Below, piece by piece: positions 61,678 through 64,000 of a stretch of DNA of 64,000 nucleotides (within the stretch, counting starts at the first letter, position 1; each line of letters begins with the position of its first letter). The translations under genes and the position numbers were made by a program. This DNA is from Geodermatophilus marinus. Lineage in GTDB: Bacteria > Actinomycetota > Actinomycetes > Mycobacteriales > Geodermatophilaceae. The DNA lies in contig NZ_QVQH01000012.1 of assembly GCF_003428645.1 (NCBI RefSeq), positions 1-64,000 on the forward strand, in the 5' to 3' direction. Below the pieces are notes generated by a model. It was not told the DNA's origin and made no database searches. It was given only the letters and a program-made list of their open reading frames with translations.

Positions 61678-63292
61678 GGACCGCCTCCAGCAGCTCCAGG
61701 GCCGGGTTGTACGCCTCAGCGGTCAGCGCGACGACGCCGTCGAGGCCCTTGCCGCCGTCCGGCGGGCGCCGGGTGATGCCGAACGTGCCGTCGGCGATCG
61801 CCTGGATGAGCCCCTGCGGGTGGTCGGCGATCCGCTCCAGCAGGGCGACCGCCTCGCGCAGCACGCTGTCGGCGCGGCGGTCGATGAACCCGCCGGGCGG
61901 CGGGGCGAAGTCCTCGACCAGGCCGCCGGCGGCGTCGAGCACGTAGCGGACGTTGCGCAGGGCCAGGTCGCGGTCGGACAGCCACGGGGTGACCACGGCC
62001 TCGGTCATCATCCCGACCAGCAGGATGCCCTGGCCGGTGAGCGCCCCGGCCAGGTTGAAGAAGCCGTCGAGCAGGTAGCCGCGGAACACGTCGCCGGTCA
62101 TGTGCTTGGTCGGCGGCATCCACTTCAGCGGCGCGTCGGGGAACAGCGAGCGGGCCAGCAGCGCGTGCGCCAGCTCCAGCCGGAAGGAGTCGGGCAGGTC
62201 GGGGTCGATCTCGAAGGCGTGCCCGAGGCCGAGCTGCCAGTCCTCGAGCCCGGCCTCCTTGGCCAGCGTCTCGTTGAGCAACTGGCTGACCGTGACGGTG
62301 TGCGCCTCGTCGACGGCGTCGGCGGTGGTGAGGTAGTTGTCCTCGCCGGTGTTGATCACGATGCCGGCGCGGGCGTGCACCATCCGGCTGAACCGCTGGT
62401 CGACGAAGGTGCGCCGCGGGTTGATGTCGCGGAAGAGGATCCCGTACATCGCGTCGTTGAGCATCATGTCGAGCCGTTCGAGGCCGGCCAGCACGGCGAT
62501 CTCCGGCATGCACAGCCCGGAGGCGTAATTGGTCAGCCGCACGTAGCGGCCCAGCTCCGCGCTGACGTCGTCCAGCGCGGCCCGCATCAGCCGGAAGTTC
62601 TCCTGGGTGGCGTAGGTGCCGGCGTACCCGGTGCGGGTGGCGCCCTCGGGCACGTAGTCCAGCAGCGACTGCCCGGTGGAGCGGATGACGGCGATGACGT
62701 CGGCGCCGGCCCGGGCGGCGGCCTGGGCCTGCGGGATGTCCTCGTGGATGTCGCCGGTGGCCACGATGAGGTAGACCCACGGCCGGCGCGGCGCGTCCCC
62801 GAGGCGGGCGACGAGCTCCTCGCGGCGGGCCCGGTTGGCGTCCACGCGGGCCAGGCCGGCGGCGACGGCGGCACGGGCGGCGTCCCGGGCGCGCTCGGCG
62901 CCGGCACCGGTGGGGACGACGAAGCGCGCCGTCCCGGCGCCCACCTGCTCGGCCACCGCCTGCAGGTCCGGGGCGGCACCCGAGGCGAGGGCGTGCCACA
63001 CCGGCAGCGCGACACCGTGCTCCAGCCCCACCTGGTCGCGGACGGCGTCGACCACCCGGTTGACCCACGGCACCCGGTCGGTGGCCGTGCCGTCCCGGGC
63101 GGTGCCCTCCCGCCGGTCGCCGTCCCCGGTGACCGGGTCGGTGCCGGTCAGCCCGGCCAGCCGGAGCACCGCGCGCTCCACCGAGACGGTGGTGTGCGCC
63201 CGGGCCAGGTCGACGACCGGCTGCGCGGCGCACGCGGCCAGCTCCCGGGCGCGGGTGACCAGCGCGGGGTCCAGGTCGAGCCGGGCGGTCAT
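61670..63292 (-). CDS. kamD: D-lysine 5,6-aminomutase, alpha subunit
   Basis: Protein of 540 residues, close to the usual 515-520 plus an insertion near residues 50-70 (GTDPVTGDGDRREGTARDG). Family blocks include YLIVATGDIHEDIPQAQAAA, GYAGTYATQENFRLMRAALD and KWMPPTKHMTGDVFRGYLLD. It is the TIM-barrel subunit binding PLP and adenosylcobalamin together with KamE. Start overlaps the upstream amidohydrolase stop as ATGA. The remaining pathway genes (kamA, kdd, kce) are not in the window and may lie just to the right. Confidence 0.93.
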   Translation of the reverse strand: MTARLDLDPALVTRARELAACAAQPVVDLARAHTTVSVERAVLRLAGLTGTDPVTGDGDRREGTARDGTATDRVPWVNRVVDAVRDQVGLEHGVALPVWHALASGAAPDLQAVAEQVGAGTARFVVPTGAGAERARDAARAAVAAGLARVDANRARREELVARLGDAPRRPWVYLIVATGDIHEDIPQAQAAARAGADVIAVIRSTGQSLLDYVPEGATRTGYAGTYATQENFRLMRAALDDVSAELGRYVRLTNYASGLCMPEIAVLAGLERLDMMLNDAMYGILFRDINPRRTFVDQRFSRMVHARAGIVINTGEDNYLTTADAVDEAHTVTVSQLLNETLAKEAGLEDWQLGLGHAFEIDPDLPDSFRLELAHALLARSLFPDAPLKWMPPTKHMTGDVFRGYLLDGFFNLAGALTGQGILLVGMMTEAVVTPWLSDRDLALRNVRYVLDAAGGLVEDFAPPPGGFIDRRADSVLREAVALLERIADHPQGLIQAIADGTFGITRRPPDGGKGLDGVVALTAEAYNPALELLEAVRA

Positions 63293-64000
63293 CGGACGAC
63301 CTCCCCGGCGACGAGCAGCTGCCGGCAGGCGGGGCGGGCCCGGCCGGCCAGGACGGCGGAGAGCGTCGCGGTGGTCTCCCACAGCGCGAGGTCGGCCGGC
63401 GCCCCGACGGCCAGGGGCCCGGCGGGGTGCTCGGCGCGGGCGGCGTGCCACCCGCCGTGGGTGGCGGCGTCGAAGGCGTCGAAGGGCCGCAGCCCCGCGC
63501 CCGGCGTGCGGTGGTCGACGGCGGCGTGCACCCCGCCCCAGGGGTCCAGCGGGGTGACCGGGGCGTCGCTGCCCAGCGCCAGGGCGACGCCGGCGTCGGC
63601 GAGCTCGGCGAACGGGTTGGTCGCCCGGGCCCGCTCGACGCCCAGCCGCTCGGCGTACATGCCCTCCGTGCCGCCCCAGGCCGCGTCGAAGGCCGGCTGG
63701 ACGCTGGCCACCACGCCCCACCGGGCCAGCCGTCCCACGGCGGCCGGGTCGACCATCTCCACGTGCTCGAGCCGGTGCCGGCAGGCGCGGACGGCGGCGA
63801 GCCCGAGCTCGGCGGCGACCTCCCCGACCGCGGCGAGCACCTGCGCGAGCGCGGCGTCGCCGATGACGTGGAACCCGGCCTGGACGCCGGCGAGGGTGCA
63901 GGCGCGCACGTGCTCGACCAGGTCGCCGGGGTCGAAGCGCAGGGCTCCGCTGGTGCCCGGCCGGTCGGCGTAGGGCGCCGACAGGGCGGCGGTGTGCGAG
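63289..64000 (-). CDS. amidohydrolase family protein (YtcJ-like), cut by window edge
   Basis: The C-terminal 236 or so residues of a metal-dependent amidohydrolase of the YtcJ group. Visible motifs are AGFHVIGDAALAQVLAAVGE, CRHRLEHVEMVDPAAVGRLA with metal-site histidine, and LALGSDAPVTPLDPWGGVHA with the active-site aspartate. The N-terminus lies beyond 64000. It overlaps kamD by 4 bp, so it belongs to the lysine operon by position; a role in supplying or recycling an amino-lactam or similar substrate is speculation. Confidence 0.85.
   Translation of the reverse strand, partial: SHTAALSAPYADRPGTSGALRFDPGDLVEHVRACTLAGVQAGFHVIGDAALAQVLAAVGEVAAELGLAAVRACRHRLEHVEMVDPAAVGRLARWGVVASVQPAFDAAWGGTEGMYAERLGVERARATNPFAELADAGVALALGSDAPVTPLDPWGGVHAAVDHRTPGAGLRPFDAFDAATHGGWHAARAEHPAGPLAVGAPADLALWETTATLSAVLAGRARPACRQLLVAGEVVR

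Overview
The window is very GC-rich actinobacterial chromosome with many GTG starts, 4-bp ATGA/GTGA gene overlaps and few stop codons in any frame. Gene content (RbpA, GarA, actinobacterial type I CoaA, an NDMA-type alcohol dehydrogenase, separate Lnt and polyprenol-phosphate mannosyltransferase genes) and style suggest a member of the Geodermatophilaceae (Blastococcus/Geodermatophilus/Modestobacter type). The family assignment is inference; the phylum is secure. I see no tRNA, rRNA, insertion sequence, prophage or CRISPR array.

Layout. 0.1-9.5 kb is accessory: a LAL-type LuxR regulator, a LuxR remnant, a SnoaL-like protein, a cupin, an alpha/beta hydrolase, a C-terminally truncated alkyl sulfatase running in frame into a methyltransferase across a DUF1028 remnant, and an EamA exporter. 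9.6-15.3 kb reads rightwards: patatin plus acyltransferase, then an overlapping operon of DUF2975 protein, Cro/CI-type HTH, ABC ATPase, ABC permease and FAD reductase. 15.5-19.9 kb has a small membrane protein, a LuxR gene gutted by an internal deletion, and a leftward operon of ECF sigma, anti-sigma and ABC transporter. 20.6-27.3 kb holds an alcohol dehydrogenase, TSUP and chromate-type transporters, a DUF1918 protein and an EF-G-like GTPase.

27.4-36.8 kb is the conserved actinobacterial block matching Mycobacterium tuberculosis Rv1822-Rv1832: CDP-alcohol phosphatidyltransferase, DUF881, small basic protein (DUF1290), DUF881, gcvH, garA, MerR, bifunctional nuclease, MerR, gcvP. It links glycine cleavage, the GarA phospho-switch and an uncharacterised membrane module, with several clear hairpins and promoters between genes.

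37-51 kb is mixed: a DUF5701-like protein, coaA, GNAT, a serine hydrolase, a PEBP protein, HAD phosphoglucomutase plus GH65 phosphorylase, M50 protease, LysE exporter, an AraC/VOC/DinB-like group, two divergent peptide-ABC permeases (one frameshifted), VOC, and a VapBC module. At 51304-51331 lies an excellent match to the actinobacterial dif site, so the window spans the replication terminus. Gene orientation agrees: 20.6-36.8 kb is nearly all rightward, and everything after 57.2 kb is leftward.

51.8-64 kb holds a lipoprotein, a zinc-finger-like protein, PatB-type lyase, GDPD, MFS transporter plus thymidine kinase, rbpA behind a textbook sigma-R promoter, then leftward fxsA, mannosyltransferase-lnt, and kal-kamE-kamD of lysine degradation with an amidohydrolase cut by the window edge.

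A 15-17 bp sequence, CCGTTATCCCCAACACA, occurs four times between 15.4 and 37.7 kb, always between genes and always on the same strand. It is the least explained signal here.
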